Below, piece after piece: positions 47,061-54,142 of a DNA stretch of 64,000 bases; position 1 is the stretch's first letter; each line of letters begins with the position of its first letter. Origin of the DNA: a bacterium (GTDB lineage Bacteria; SZUA-79; Acidulodesulfobacterales; Acidulodesulfobacteraceae); the NCBI GenBank assembly GCA_027318865.1, contig DAHVOJ010000004.1, positions 1-64,000 on the forward strand. The letters are read 5' to 3'. The notes beneath the pieces are model-generated. The model searched no databases. It was not told where the DNA came from and saw nothing but the letters and a program-made list of their open reading frames with translations. Position numbers and translations under genes: made by a program.

Positions 47061-47138
47061 CGCCATAAAAATCATTATATCACGAAAAGGCCTTTTACGG
47101 TAAATTTTTACGGTAAAAATATGATATAATATAATAAG

Positions 47139-47305
47139 ACCTTAACTCACCGTTAGAGATTTTTTATCTGGATTCCCGCCTACGCGGGAATGACTATGCG
47201 GGGATTGAGGTTTTAACCCAAAAGGTGTCATTCCTGCGAAAGCAGGAATCCAGTATTTATAACTTGTTAAATCAATTTTTATAGTCTCTAACGGTGAGTT
47301 AAGGT
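47139..47305. mobile_element. MITE-like element with perfect 20-bp terminal inverted repeats
   Basis: CCTTAACTCACCGTTAGAGA at 47140-47159 is matched by its exact inverse at 47285-47304, and one further base pairs outside each end. The 167-bp interior has no gene. It holds two nested palindromes facing each other, TTCCCGCCTACGCGGGAA near 47172 and ATTCCTGCGAAAGCAGGAAT near 47230, each extended by CTGGA/GAC arms. No clear target-site duplication is visible. The whole unit could fold into one long hairpin. The minus-strand ORF at 47142 is a by-product. Confidence 0.8.
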
Positions 47306-47352
47306 AATAATAAAATAAATGCGGGACGGTCGAAAGACGGGCAGTCAAACAT

Positions 47353-47577
47353 ATGAATTACGATTACGAACTCGATACCTTCGGGTTATCGTGTCCTATG
47401 CCCATAATGGAAGTTGCGGGAGAATTTAAAAAAATTCCGGACGGCTCGGTATTAAAAGTAACGGCATCGGACGAAGGCATCATAGAAGATTTAAAAAGCT
47501 ACTGCAAAAAAACAGGACATGAATTTCTGTCTTATGAAATAAATCTGCCCGAATATATAGTTTACGTGAAAAAGTAG
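47353..47577 (+). CDS. TusA-family sulfur-carrier protein
   Basis: A 74-aa TusA/SirA-fold protein with the signature GLSCPMPIM, placing the persulfide-carrying cysteine at Cys14. Proteins of this family relay sulfur (or selenium) from a cysteine desulfurase to tRNA thiolation, molybdenum-cofactor or dissimilatory sulfur routes. It lies 49 bases before a NifS-like gene, so the two probably act together. The partner lacks the usual PLP lysine (see that entry), which leaves the source of sulfur open. Confidence 0.88.
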   Translation: MNYDYELDTFGLSCPMPIMEVAGEFKKIPDGSVLKVTASDEGIIEDLKSYCKKTGHEFLSYEINLPEYIVYVKK

Positions 47578-47626
47578 AGCTTATGTTTCGTTTAAAATAT
47601 TATATCGATATATCTGGAGGCAAAAA

Positions 47627-48811
47627 TTGAAGATAATTAATTTCGACCATTTTGCGGCATCTAAGATGAGGCGGGAAGTAAAAGACGCTATGGAGCCTTA
47701 TTTTATCGCTGAATACGGCAATCCTCAAAGTATTCATACGCTCGGCGACGAACCGAGGGAAGCCTTGGATAAAGCCAGACTTCGGGCGGCGGAGCTTTTA
47801 AATGCGGCAGGCACGGAAGTTATATTTACGGGAAGCGGTTCGGAATCTAATAATCTTGCCATTAAAGGAACGGCTTTCGCGAGAATAGACAAAGGCAAAC
47901 ATATAATCGTTTCTAAAATTGAACATTTCAGCGTTTTAAATTCGGTTAAATCTCTGTCGAAACTCGGTTTCGAAATTACGGAAATTCCCGTCGATAAATA
48001 CGGTTCGGTTGACCCGCAGGACGTTAAAAACGCTTTAAGAAAAGATACGATACTCGTCAGCGTTACTCAGGCGTCAAATGAAATAGGCACTATTCAGGAT
48101 ATTAAAGAAATTTCAAAAATCGTCCATGAAAACTCGGCGGCTTATATGCATACGGATGCAAACACGTCCTGCGGTTTCATAGACGCGGACGTCAAAGAAC
48201 TCGGGGTCGATATGCTTTCCGCCGCACCTCACAGGTTTTACGGCCCAAAGGGCGTAGGGCTTTTTTACCTTAAAAAAGGGATACGCATAATGCCCCTTAT
48301 CGACGGCGGTATTCAGGAATTCGGAAGAAGGGCGGGGACGGAAAACGTTCCGGCGATAGCCGGAGCGGGAGTCGCCTGCGAACTCGCCAAGAAAGAGTTA
48401 AAAGAAAGGACCGCGCATCTTCTGCCGATTCAAAGAGCTATTATGGACGGAGTGCTCGGCAGTCTGGACGAGGTTTATTTAAACGGGCATCCGGAAAAAA
48501 GACTGCCCAATAATCTTAACTTTGTCGTGAAATATATAGAGGGAGAGTCTATGCTTATGTGGCTCAATAACAACGGAATTATGGTCGCAAGCGGCTCCGC
48601 CTGCACGTCAAAAATATTAAAGTCGTCGCACGTATTAAACGCTATAGGGATTGACCCCGCGCTTGCGCAGGGTTCGCTGCTGATATCGCTCGGAGAGGAC
48701 AACACGCTTGAAGATGCGGAATATTTCGTTAAAGAACTTCCGGCTGTAGTCAAAAAACTGAGGGAAATGTCCCCTCTTTACGAAGAAGTTATGAAAAGAA
48801 ATAAAGAATAA
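47627..48811 (+). CDS. NifS-like class V protein lacking the PLP lysine
   Basis: A 394-aa protein aligned by eye to NifS/IscS cysteine desulfurases. Retained features are YGNPQSIH, GSGSESNNLAIKG, the PLP-stacking His100 (KIEHFSV), Asp177 (HTDAN), and the mobile-loop cysteine at Cys326 (SGSACTS). The Schiff-base lysine of the family motif S-x-H-K-x-x-G-P-K-G is replaced: the sequence reads APHRFYGPKGVG, so Arg203 stands in that place (codon AGG). The PLP-contacting Gln after Asp177 is Thr180, and the N-terminal D-x-A-A-T is DHFAAS. The TTG start follows CTGGAGG. Ordinary desulfurase chemistry seems unlikely. Confidence 0.82.
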   Translation: MKIINFDHFAASKMRREVKDAMEPYFIAEYGNPQSIHTLGDEPREALDKARLRAAELLNAAGTEVIFTGSGSESNNLAIKGTAFARIDKGKHIIVSKIEHFSVLNSVKSLSKLGFEITEIPVDKYGSVDPQDVKNALRKDTILVSVTQASNEIGTIQDIKEISKIVHENSAAYMHTDANTSCGFIDADVKELGVDMLSAAPHRFYGPKGVGLFYLKKGIRIMPLIDGGIQEFGRRAGTENVPAIAGAGVACELAKKELKERTAHLLPIQRAIMDGVLGSLDEVYLNGHPEKRLPNNLNFVVKYIEGESMLMWLNNNGIMVASGSACTSKILKSSHVLNAIGIDPALAQGSLLISLGEDNTLEDAEYFVKELPAVVKKLREMSPLYEEVMKRNKE

Positions 48812-48959
48812 AAATAATAAAGAGGCTGATTAAAATGGCTGAAACTACGGCATAAAAAATATTGCCGCGGCATCCGGTTTCAGGTATAAAGATGGAAAAA
48901 TACGACGTTATGTTATTTATGAAATTATATAATATATTCTAATCTAATATAACTATAAC

Positions 48960-49034
48960 GGGCGCGTAACTCAGGGGTAGAGTGCCACCTTCACACGGTG
49001 GAAGCCGCAGGTTCGAGACCTGCCGCGCCCACCA
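48960..49034 (+). tRNA. tRNA-Val (CAC)
   Basis: A 75-nt cloverleaf with encoded CCA. The acceptor stem GGGCGCG/CGCGCCC is perfect. The anticodon stem CCACC/GGTGG encloses TTCACAC, giving anticodon CAC for GTG codons. The T arm GCAGGTTCGAGACCTGC is canonical. The 148 bases between the NifS-like gene and this tRNA hold no intact gene, only short interrupted frames. Confidence 0.95.
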
Positions 49035-49038
49035 TTAT

Positions 49039-49056
49039 AAACCGCAGTAAATAAGC
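49039..49056 (+). repeat. tRNA-flanking 18-bp repeat, copy B
   Basis: AAACCGCAGTAAATAAGC begins 4 bases after the CCA end of tRNA-Val, identical to copy A at 236-253 downstream of the initiator tRNA. It could be a shared attachment-type sequence, or the trace of a duplicated tRNA downstream region. Confidence 0.75.
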
Positions 49057-49077
49057 CTTTAAAGGCAATATCTCGCC

Positions 49078-49106
49078 TTGACATATTATCCGAATTTTAC
49101 TAAAAT
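49078..49106 (+). promoter_or_regulatory. sigma-70 promoter of the MNT-HEPN pair
   Basis: A perfect TTGACA and TAAAAT are separated by 17 bases, about 100 nt before the MNT start. The leader has AT-rich repeats (AATATATTAAAATATATTAA). Confidence 0.55.
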
Positions 49107-49207
49107 TGAAGAAGATTATATTTAGAGGCTATTTTATTTTTTATGTTATAATAACAATACAATATATTAAAATATATTAATAGCCACAGTGATTAGAAGA
49201 AATTATT

Positions 49208-49579
49208 ATGTCCAAGAAAGAACAGGTATCCTTAAAAGGTCTATCAAGAAATAGGCTTAATAGTCTTTTGTCTGAGCTTAAGCGGATTATTGCCAGTATT
49301 TACGGGGAATCTCTAAAAGGCATAATCCTTTACGGCTCGTATTCGAGGCTTGATTTCAACCCTGAATCGGATGTCGATGTTATGATTCTTGCTTCAGGCA
49401 GTAAATCCGAACTTAAAAACCTGTTTAAAAAAGCGGTTTCGGCAACAAACGACCTTGATATAAAATACGGGGTTTTTGTTTCTATTATCGATTCCAATAT
49501 AAAAGATTTTAACAAGTATATCAATTACGTGCCTTTTTACGAGAACGTGCATAAAGAGGGTAAAAGAATTTATGGATAA
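49208..49579 (+). CDS. MNT-domain nucleotidyltransferase (antitoxin of an HEPN-MNT pair)
   Basis: A 123-aa minimal nucleotidyltransferase. The catalytic signature GS-x10-D-x-D is exact: GSYSRLDFNPESDVDVMI near residues 44-61. Proteins of this kind adenylylate and neutralise HEPN toxins. It overlaps the HEPN gene by 8 bases, the usual arrangement of such modules. It lies 170 bases after tRNA-Val in an accessory segment. Confidence 0.85.
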   Translation: MSKKEQVSLKGLSRNRLNSLLSELKRIIASIYGESLKGIILYGSYSRLDFNPESDVDVMILASGSKSELKNLFKKAVSATNDLDIKYGVFVSIIDSNIKDFNKYINYVPFYENVHKEGKRIYG

Positions 49580-49973
49580 GGCAATTTTTGACCTTTCCAT
49601 ATATCGATACAAAAAGGCCGAAGAAGAACTCGCCGCCGCTTCTATGCTGCTTAACGATAAACTTTATTCATCTTCTTTAAACCGTTCTTATTATGCAATG
49701 TTTCATGCCGTCAGAAGCCTTTTTGCTTTCCAGAAGATTGACTCAAAAACCCATAACGGCGTTAAATTACTTTTTGACCGGAATTATATAAAAACCGGAA
49801 AAATAGAAAATAAATATTCCGGGATTTTAAGAAATGCTTTTATAATAAGGCAGAAAAGCGATTATAACGATTTTTATATAGCTTCAAAGACCGAAGCTGA
49901 AAAGCAATTGAAAAATGCAGAGCTGTTTCTTGAGCGAATCAAGAAATATATTGATGAAAATTATCATGTCTAA
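49572..49973 (+). CDS. HEPN-domain protein (toxin partner)
   Basis: A 133-aa all-helical HEPN protein of the COG1895-like kind. SSLNRSYYAMFHAVRSLFAF near residue 36 is the family signature. IIRQKSDYND near residue 91 is where HEPN nucleases carry their R-x4-6-H motif, but no histidine is seen, so catalytic activity is uncertain. The start overlaps the upstream MNT gene. Related pairs act as toxin-antitoxin systems. Confidence 0.82.
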   Translation: MDKAIFDLSIYRYKKAEEELAAASMLLNDKLYSSSLNRSYYAMFHAVRSLFAFQKIDSKTHNGVKLLFDRNYIKTGKIENKYSGILRNAFIIRQKSDYNDFYIASKTEAEKQLKNAELFLERIKKYIDENYHV

Positions 49974-50127
49974 TCCATTATCCAGTCCGACGAATATGCG
50001 AGAAGGCTTGCGAAAGCGGTAAAACATAAGAGGCGGGAAAGACTGGTTTATAGATTATGCGGAGCATTTTAAGAAAAGAACGCCTTTAAAAGAAATAGAA
50101 GACTTAAGCGAATATTTCGTAAGTTAA
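49974..50127 (+). pseudogene. remnant of small unknown protein gene (copy B)
   Basis: Directly after the HEPN stop, frame 1 reads IIQSDEYARRLAKAVK. After a one-base shift near 50030-50040 it continues GKDWFIDYAEHFKKRTPLKEIEDLSEYFVS-stop. It matches copy A at 26-240, in which the middle frame is intact. No start codon is visible. The original protein probably had more N-terminal sequence. Confidence 0.55.
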
Positions 50128-50147
50128 AAATATGCTATAATAGATTT

Positions 50148-50420
50148 ATGAAAATAGTCGGAAAAAGAATTGTGGAAAAAGAGATTTCTTTTGAACCCAG
50201 AGGGGATTATCTAAAAGAAATTGCGACGTGGAACGATACAATAAAAGAAATAAGATTTTTCCCAAAAGGCATTTACCGCTATAAGACACATGAAGAAGCA
50301 GACGAACATTATTTAAATTGCCTTGCAAATAAAATTGCTAAAAATGAGTTAAAAAATTGTGGAAGAAGCGAGAAAGGCGACGATAGACGATTTAAAAACA
50401 GTCATCAAAGCTCTAAATGA
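50148..50420 (+). CDS. small protein paired with a nucleotidyltransferase
   Basis: A 90-aa protein I do not recognise. The core KEIRFFPKGIYRYKTHEEADEHYLNCLANKIAK (shortened) looks like the small partner that often precedes AbiEii-like or MNT-like nucleotidyltransferases; that comparison is from memory. The last 20 codons overlap the next gene in another frame by 62 bases. A TATAAT at about 50135 lies just upstream. It may be an antitoxin-type or targeting subunit. Confidence 0.6.
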   Translation: MKIVGKRIVEKEISFEPRGDYLKEIATWNDTIKEIRFFPKGIYRYKTHEEADEHYLNCLANKIAKNELKNCGRSEKGDDRRFKNSHQSSK

Positions 50421-50916
50421 AGCCGACGCCGAATATTTGTTAATCGGGGGATACGCTCTGCATATGCACGGCATAGCAAGAACAACTTCGGATATAGATA
50501 TCGTCGTTCCGGCAACCGAAGAATCTGGAGAGCGAGTCAGGCGGGCGCTTATGGTTTTACCTGATAAATCGGCAAAAGATATTCCCGTAGAGTGGTTTAA
50601 AGACGGAGAAACAATTAGACTAGCCGATGAAATAGTAGTGGATATTATGTTCACGGCTTGCGCAGAAACTTACGAGAGCCTATCTAAATATGCGGTAAAA
50701 GCGGATTTAGACGGAATAGCCGTTAATACGGTAAATTTAGAAGGACTTTTGCTTACTAAAAGGTCGCCGAGAGGTAAGGATATAACTGACCGGCAAATTT
50801 TAGAAACCGCTCTTAAAATACTGCGTGAACAAAACCTATCCAATGACCAAAAGCCAGATGCCTTTACCCGGAGCCTGCAAAATAAGCCTGACCATAAAAT
50901 TAAATTCAGAAGGTAA
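50359..50916 (+). CDS. nucleotidyltransferase (AbiEii-like fold)
   Basis: A 185-aa nucleotidyltransferase. LLIGGYALHMHGIARTTSDIDIVVPA near residue 27 carries the GG and D-x-D signatures. An in-frame stop lies two codons before GTG 50359, so GTG is the likely start, without a clear Shine-Dalgarno. It overlaps the preceding small gene by 62 bases. Such genes are usually toxin-antitoxin or phage-defence components, but a target is not evident. Confidence 0.75.
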   Translation: MEEARKATIDDLKTVIKALNEADAEYLLIGGYALHMHGIARTTSDIDIVVPATEESGERVRRALMVLPDKSAKDIPVEWFKDGETIRLADEIVVDIMFTACAETYESLSKYAVKADLDGIAVNTVNLEGLLLTKRSPRGKDITDRQILETALKILREQNLSNDQKPDAFTRSLQNKPDHKIKFRR

Positions 50917-50952
50917 TCAAAAACCCCTACATAAAAAATATAATATAGAAGG

Positions 50953-51264
50953 ATGAATAAATTAAATATAGATAACGATATAATAATAACTTCCTCAAGC
51001 GAACTTAAAAAAAATAATAATGTCGGAAATATCACTTGCTATGCTCTTAAATATGGAGAGGCCGTATGAACGAGGAAACCGTTAATGAGCGGATTAAATA
51101 TGCGGAAGGTCTAAGTATAAAAAGCAGTAGAAACGGACGAACAGTCGAAATTGTTAAAAGGGTTCGGATGCGGTTATATTAAGATTTCTGTTTTCGAAGC
51201 CTTTAGAAATAGAAAAATTCGAAAAGCTTTTAGTTTAAAAAAGAGAAGAAAAGAGTTAAAATAA
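50953..51264 (+). pseudogene. interrupted small ORFs, probable gene remnants
   Basis: This fills the 351-base gap before cobU. ATG 50953 opens a 38-codon frame (MNKLNIDNDI..) ending at TGA 51069. ATG 51066 overlaps it by 4 bases and follows GGAGAGG, giving 38 codons (MNEETVNERIKYAEGL..) to TAA 51182. A third frame without a start (KLLKGFGCGYIKISVFEAF..) runs to TAA 51264. They look like one small gene broken by frameshifts, but I do not recognise it. Confidence 0.35.
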
Positions 51265-51267
51265 AAA

Positions 51268-51915
51268 ATGGCAAAAATTTTTGTAACCGGCGGAATTTCT
51301 TCGGGGAAATCGAACTTTGCGGAAGAAACTGCGCTTTCATTATATAAATCGTATATTACTGCCGGCGGAGGTAAGTGTTGCGGTTTACTTCATTTTATTG
51401 CGACCGCAAAAACAGGAATAAACGAAAAATATAAAAAAAACGGAATAGTTGAAATAGAATACGAAAAGAGAGACGAAAACGAATATGAAGACGAAGAGAT
51501 GGCTTTAAAAATAAAAAAACATAAAGAAAGGCGGAATAAAGTTTTTATCGTACACGAAAATTTCGACGATTTGAAAGTGGAAATTGACGGCATATGCAAA
51601 TTTTTATCTTCCGAACCAGATTTGGGATGCGGCATAATCCTTATAGATTCTATGACATTATGGCTTTCGTCTATTTTTAAAGATATATCCTATTACGATT
51701 CCGCCCTTGAATCCGTTATAAAATTTTCCGAATATCTTTCAAAAATCGAATGTTCGGTTGTTGCCGTCGCGGATTCGCTCGGTTTCAATACGGTGCCGGT
51801 CGATGCGTACGTCAGGAAATTTATCGAATTAAACGGCTTGATGGAGCAGGAGCTTTCCGCCCTTTCCGATAAGGCTTACTGCGTTATCGCCGGAAATCCC
51901 GTACCGTTAAAATAA
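51268..51915 (+). CDS. cobU: adenosylcobinamide kinase / guanylyltransferase
   Basis: Activates adenosylcobinamide to its GDP form for nucleotide-loop assembly, 215 aa. The P-loop is FVTGGISSGKSNFAE at residues 4-18. LIDSMTLWLSSIF near residue 128 is the CobU guanylyl segment. A charged insert (about residues 55-85, Lys/Glu-rich) lengthens it over the usual 180. It starts the run cobU-cobT-cobS-cbiA. Confidence 0.9.
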   Translation: MAKIFVTGGISSGKSNFAEETALSLYKSYITAGGGKCCGLLHFIATAKTGINEKYKKNGIVEIEYEKRDENEYEDEEMALKIKKHKERRNKVFIVHENFDDLKVEIDGICKFLSSEPDLGCGIILIDSMTLWLSSIFKDISYYDSALESVIKFSEYLSKIECSVVAVADSLGFNTVPVDAYVRKFIELNGLMEQELSALSDKAYCVIAGNPVPLK

Positions 51916-51928
51916 AAATTTAGAAAAT

Positions 51929-51953
51929 AACCGCCCCGTAGGGCGGGGTGGTT
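51929..51953. repeat. short palindrome of the GC-rich repeat family
   Basis: AACCGCCCCG and CGGGGTGGTT flank a short loop (TAGGG), so one end of the element seen at 26201 and 60862 is joined directly to the other. It sits 13 bases after the cobU stop and might act as a weak terminator or mRNA stabiliser. No T run follows. The rest of the gap to cobT (about 145 bases) shows nothing I can name. Confidence 0.7.
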
Positions 51954-52097
51954 TGCTGCCGGGAGTTATAAATATACTCGATGAGTATTGTAATATCCGG
52001 CCTTTATTTTTATCCAAATCTAATTTATAATTAAACCTTAATAGTAATAAATAAAAATTTACGATATTAACTCTTTTAGAATAAAATTGGCGCCGAC

Positions 52098-53207
52098 ATG
52101 AACGACAGGGACTATCTTTTTTCCGTCGCAGGCAAAATAAAGCCGGTCGATAAAAAAAAGTTTTATAAAATTGCGGAAAACAGGCTTAACAGGCTGATAA
52201 AGCCCAAAGGGAGCTTGGGAAGATTGGAAGAATTTGCAAAAGACGTCGTCGCTATTACGGAAAAAGAAAGACCCCTGTCAAATAACGGGTTAAACAATAA
52301 ATTCGTGTGTGTTTTTGCCGGAGACCACGGCGTAGTCGAAGAAGGCGTCAGCCTGTTTAAACAGGATGTTACCGCTCAGATGGTAAAGAATTTTTTGAGC
52401 GGAGGAGCGGCCATCAATACCATAGCGGACTCGGCAGGCGCAAACGTCATTGTAGTGGATGTCGGGATAAATGCCGATATGGGCGGCATTGGAGCGACGC
52501 CGTCTTCAAGTTTTATAAACGGCAAAGTCAGAAAGGGGACGTTTAATATTTACAAAGGTCCTGCTATGACTGCCGGAGAAGCAGTCGAATCAATCCTTAA
52601 AGGCATAGAAATAGCAGGCATGATAAAGGAAAAAGGCGCGGAAATCTGCGCCACCGGAGATATGGGAATAGGCAATACGACCCCCGCATCCGCAATTACC
52701 TGCTTTTATTCAAAAAAAGCGCCGGAACTCGTCTGCGGCAGAGGGACGGGAGTTAATGCGGACGTAATCAAAAAAAAAGCGGAAATTATAGAAAAGGCGA
52801 TTAAATCTAATATAAGGAACGGCGGAAACGGCGACGCCATAGATGTCCTTGCCGGGGTCGGCGGCTTGGAGATAGGCGCGATAGCGGGATTTATACTGGG
52901 ATGCGCTATCAACAGAATTCCCGTAGTCGTGGACGGCTTTATTTCTACCGCAGGCTCTTTAGTAGCCTTAAACATTAATCCCTGTGTTTCCGATTATATG
53001 TTTCTAGGGCATCTTTCCAAAGAAAAGGGTCATAAAGCCGCCGTCAAACTTATCGGCAAAACTCCCGTACTGGATTTGTCGATGAGGCTCGGCGAAGGGA
53101 CCGGTGCGGTTATTGCAATGAAGATAATAGAAACGGCGCTTAATATGTATAACAATATGCTGACGTTTGACGAAGCCGGAGTTATCGCTTCAAAACTTAA
53201 TAAATAA
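52098..53207 (+). CDS. cobT: nicotinate-nucleotide:benzimidazole phosphoribosyltransferase
   Basis: Activates the cobalamin lower-ligand base as its alpha-ribotide, 369 aa. KPKGSLGRLEEFAKDVV near residues 35-51, VFAGDHGVVEEGVSLFKQDVT near 75, GDMGIGNTTPASAI near 194 and the C-terminal LGEGTGAV motif with catalytic Glu near 338 are all present. CobT specificity helps decide which base is used, relevant to the ThiC-family gene downstream. Confidence 0.95.
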   Translation: MNDRDYLFSVAGKIKPVDKKKFYKIAENRLNRLIKPKGSLGRLEEFAKDVVAITEKERPLSNNGLNNKFVCVFAGDHGVVEEGVSLFKQDVTAQMVKNFLSGGAAINTIADSAGANVIVVDVGINADMGGIGATPSSSFINGKVRKGTFNIYKGPAMTAGEAVESILKGIEIAGMIKEKGAEICATGDMGIGNTTPASAITCFYSKKAPELVCGRGTGVNADVIKKKAEIIEKAIKSNIRNGGNGDAIDVLAGVGGLEIGAIAGFILGCAINRIPVVVDGFISTAGSLVALNINPCVSDYMFLGHLSKEKGHKAAVKLIGKTPVLDLSMRLGEGTGAVIAMKIIETALNMYNNMLTFDEAGVIASKLNK

Positions 53208-53236
53208 AATAATTTAGTAATAAAATAATTTCGAAT

Positions 53237-54112
53237 ATGTTTATATTGAGCGGATTATCCGAAGCCGTAAATTTTTTAACCGTATTTAAATTTAAAAGAA
53301 AAAGCGGGAAGTCCGGCGGCGAAGACGGCAAAGAAACGGTTCTTCTCAAAAAATCTATTAAATATTTTCCTGTTGCAGGTTTTTTTATAGGAATAATATT
53401 GGCTGTGATTTTTTATGTTTTTAAAGAATTTTTGCCTGTTCGGTCCGCAATTTTAATTTCTATTTTTTTTCTTTATATTATTACGGGAGGGCTTCATTTT
53501 GACGGTCTTTCGGATACTTCGGACGGTTTTTTCGCCTATCTGAAAAGCGGAGATAAAAATAAATTTTATAAAGCCATGAAAGACGTCAATACGGGAACGG
53601 CCGGAAATATTGCGATAATTTTTTACGTTTTAATAATGTGGTCGCTAATAATATCGGCTGAACCGGCTCAAAGTTTTCATTTGTCAAACGCCGGCGCCCC
53701 AGTCCTCAACGGCAATCTTTTTAATGTTAATGCCGGTTTTAGTATTAATCTTAATTTTATATATCTTATTCTGCTTGTTTTTCCCGCCGCAGGGAGATAT
53801 TCTATAGTCGTTATGTCGTATTTTTCGGATACGCCCGAAAATTTTAAAGGAATAGGAACCGTTTTTACGGAAGGAACGGATATGCGGTCGTTTGTTATCG
53901 CCTCGCTTTTTACTGTTATAATTATATATTTTCTTTTAAATCTCGCGGGTATTTTTTCTCTTTTGACGGCGATTTTTGCCGTTCTTTTATCGGCGTTTTA
54001 TTTCAGGAAAAGATTCGGCGGAGTAAACGGGGATATGCTCGGATTTACCGTAAAACTGTCGGAAGTCGTTTTTACGGCGGCTTTGCTCGGATTTCACAAA
54101 ATTCTTTATTAA
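53237..54112 (+). CDS. cobS: adenosylcobinamide-GDP ribazoletransferase (cobalamin synthase)
   Basis: Integral membrane enzyme joining adenosylcobinamide-GDP and the alpha-ribazole, 291 aa with about six helices. GGLHFDGLSDTSDGFFAY near residue 88 is the diagnostic Asp-rich motif, and RYSIVVMSYFS near residue 187 is also conserved. Short polar inserts occur near residues 18-35 (Lys/Gly/Glu-rich). It starts 29 bases after cobT. Confidence 0.93.
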   Translation: MFILSGLSEAVNFLTVFKFKRKSGKSGGEDGKETVLLKKSIKYFPVAGFFIGIILAVIFYVFKEFLPVRSAILISIFFLYIITGGLHFDGLSDTSDGFFAYLKSGDKNKFYKAMKDVNTGTAGNIAIIFYVLIMWSLIISAEPAQSFHLSNAGAPVLNGNLFNVNAGFSINLNFIYLILLVFPAAGRYSIVVMSYFSDTPENFKGIGTVFTEGTDMRSFVIASLFTVIIIYFLLNLAGIFSLLTAIFAVLLSAFYFRKRFGGVNGDMLGFTVKLSEVVFTAALLGFHKILY

Positions 54113-54142
54113 ATTTAATTATTAATTAATCGGCGATTTTTT

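Noticed and set aside
47142-47348. 68-aa minus-strand ORF
   Set aside because: It is the translation of the MITE-like element's palindromes (SHSRVGGNPDKKS-type product) and has no independent support.
47580-48811. Treating the NifS-like gene as an ordinary cysteine desulfurase
   Set aside because: The protein looks like one overall, but the codon at the PLP-lysine position is clearly AGG (Arg), so a plain desulfurase call would hide the key change.
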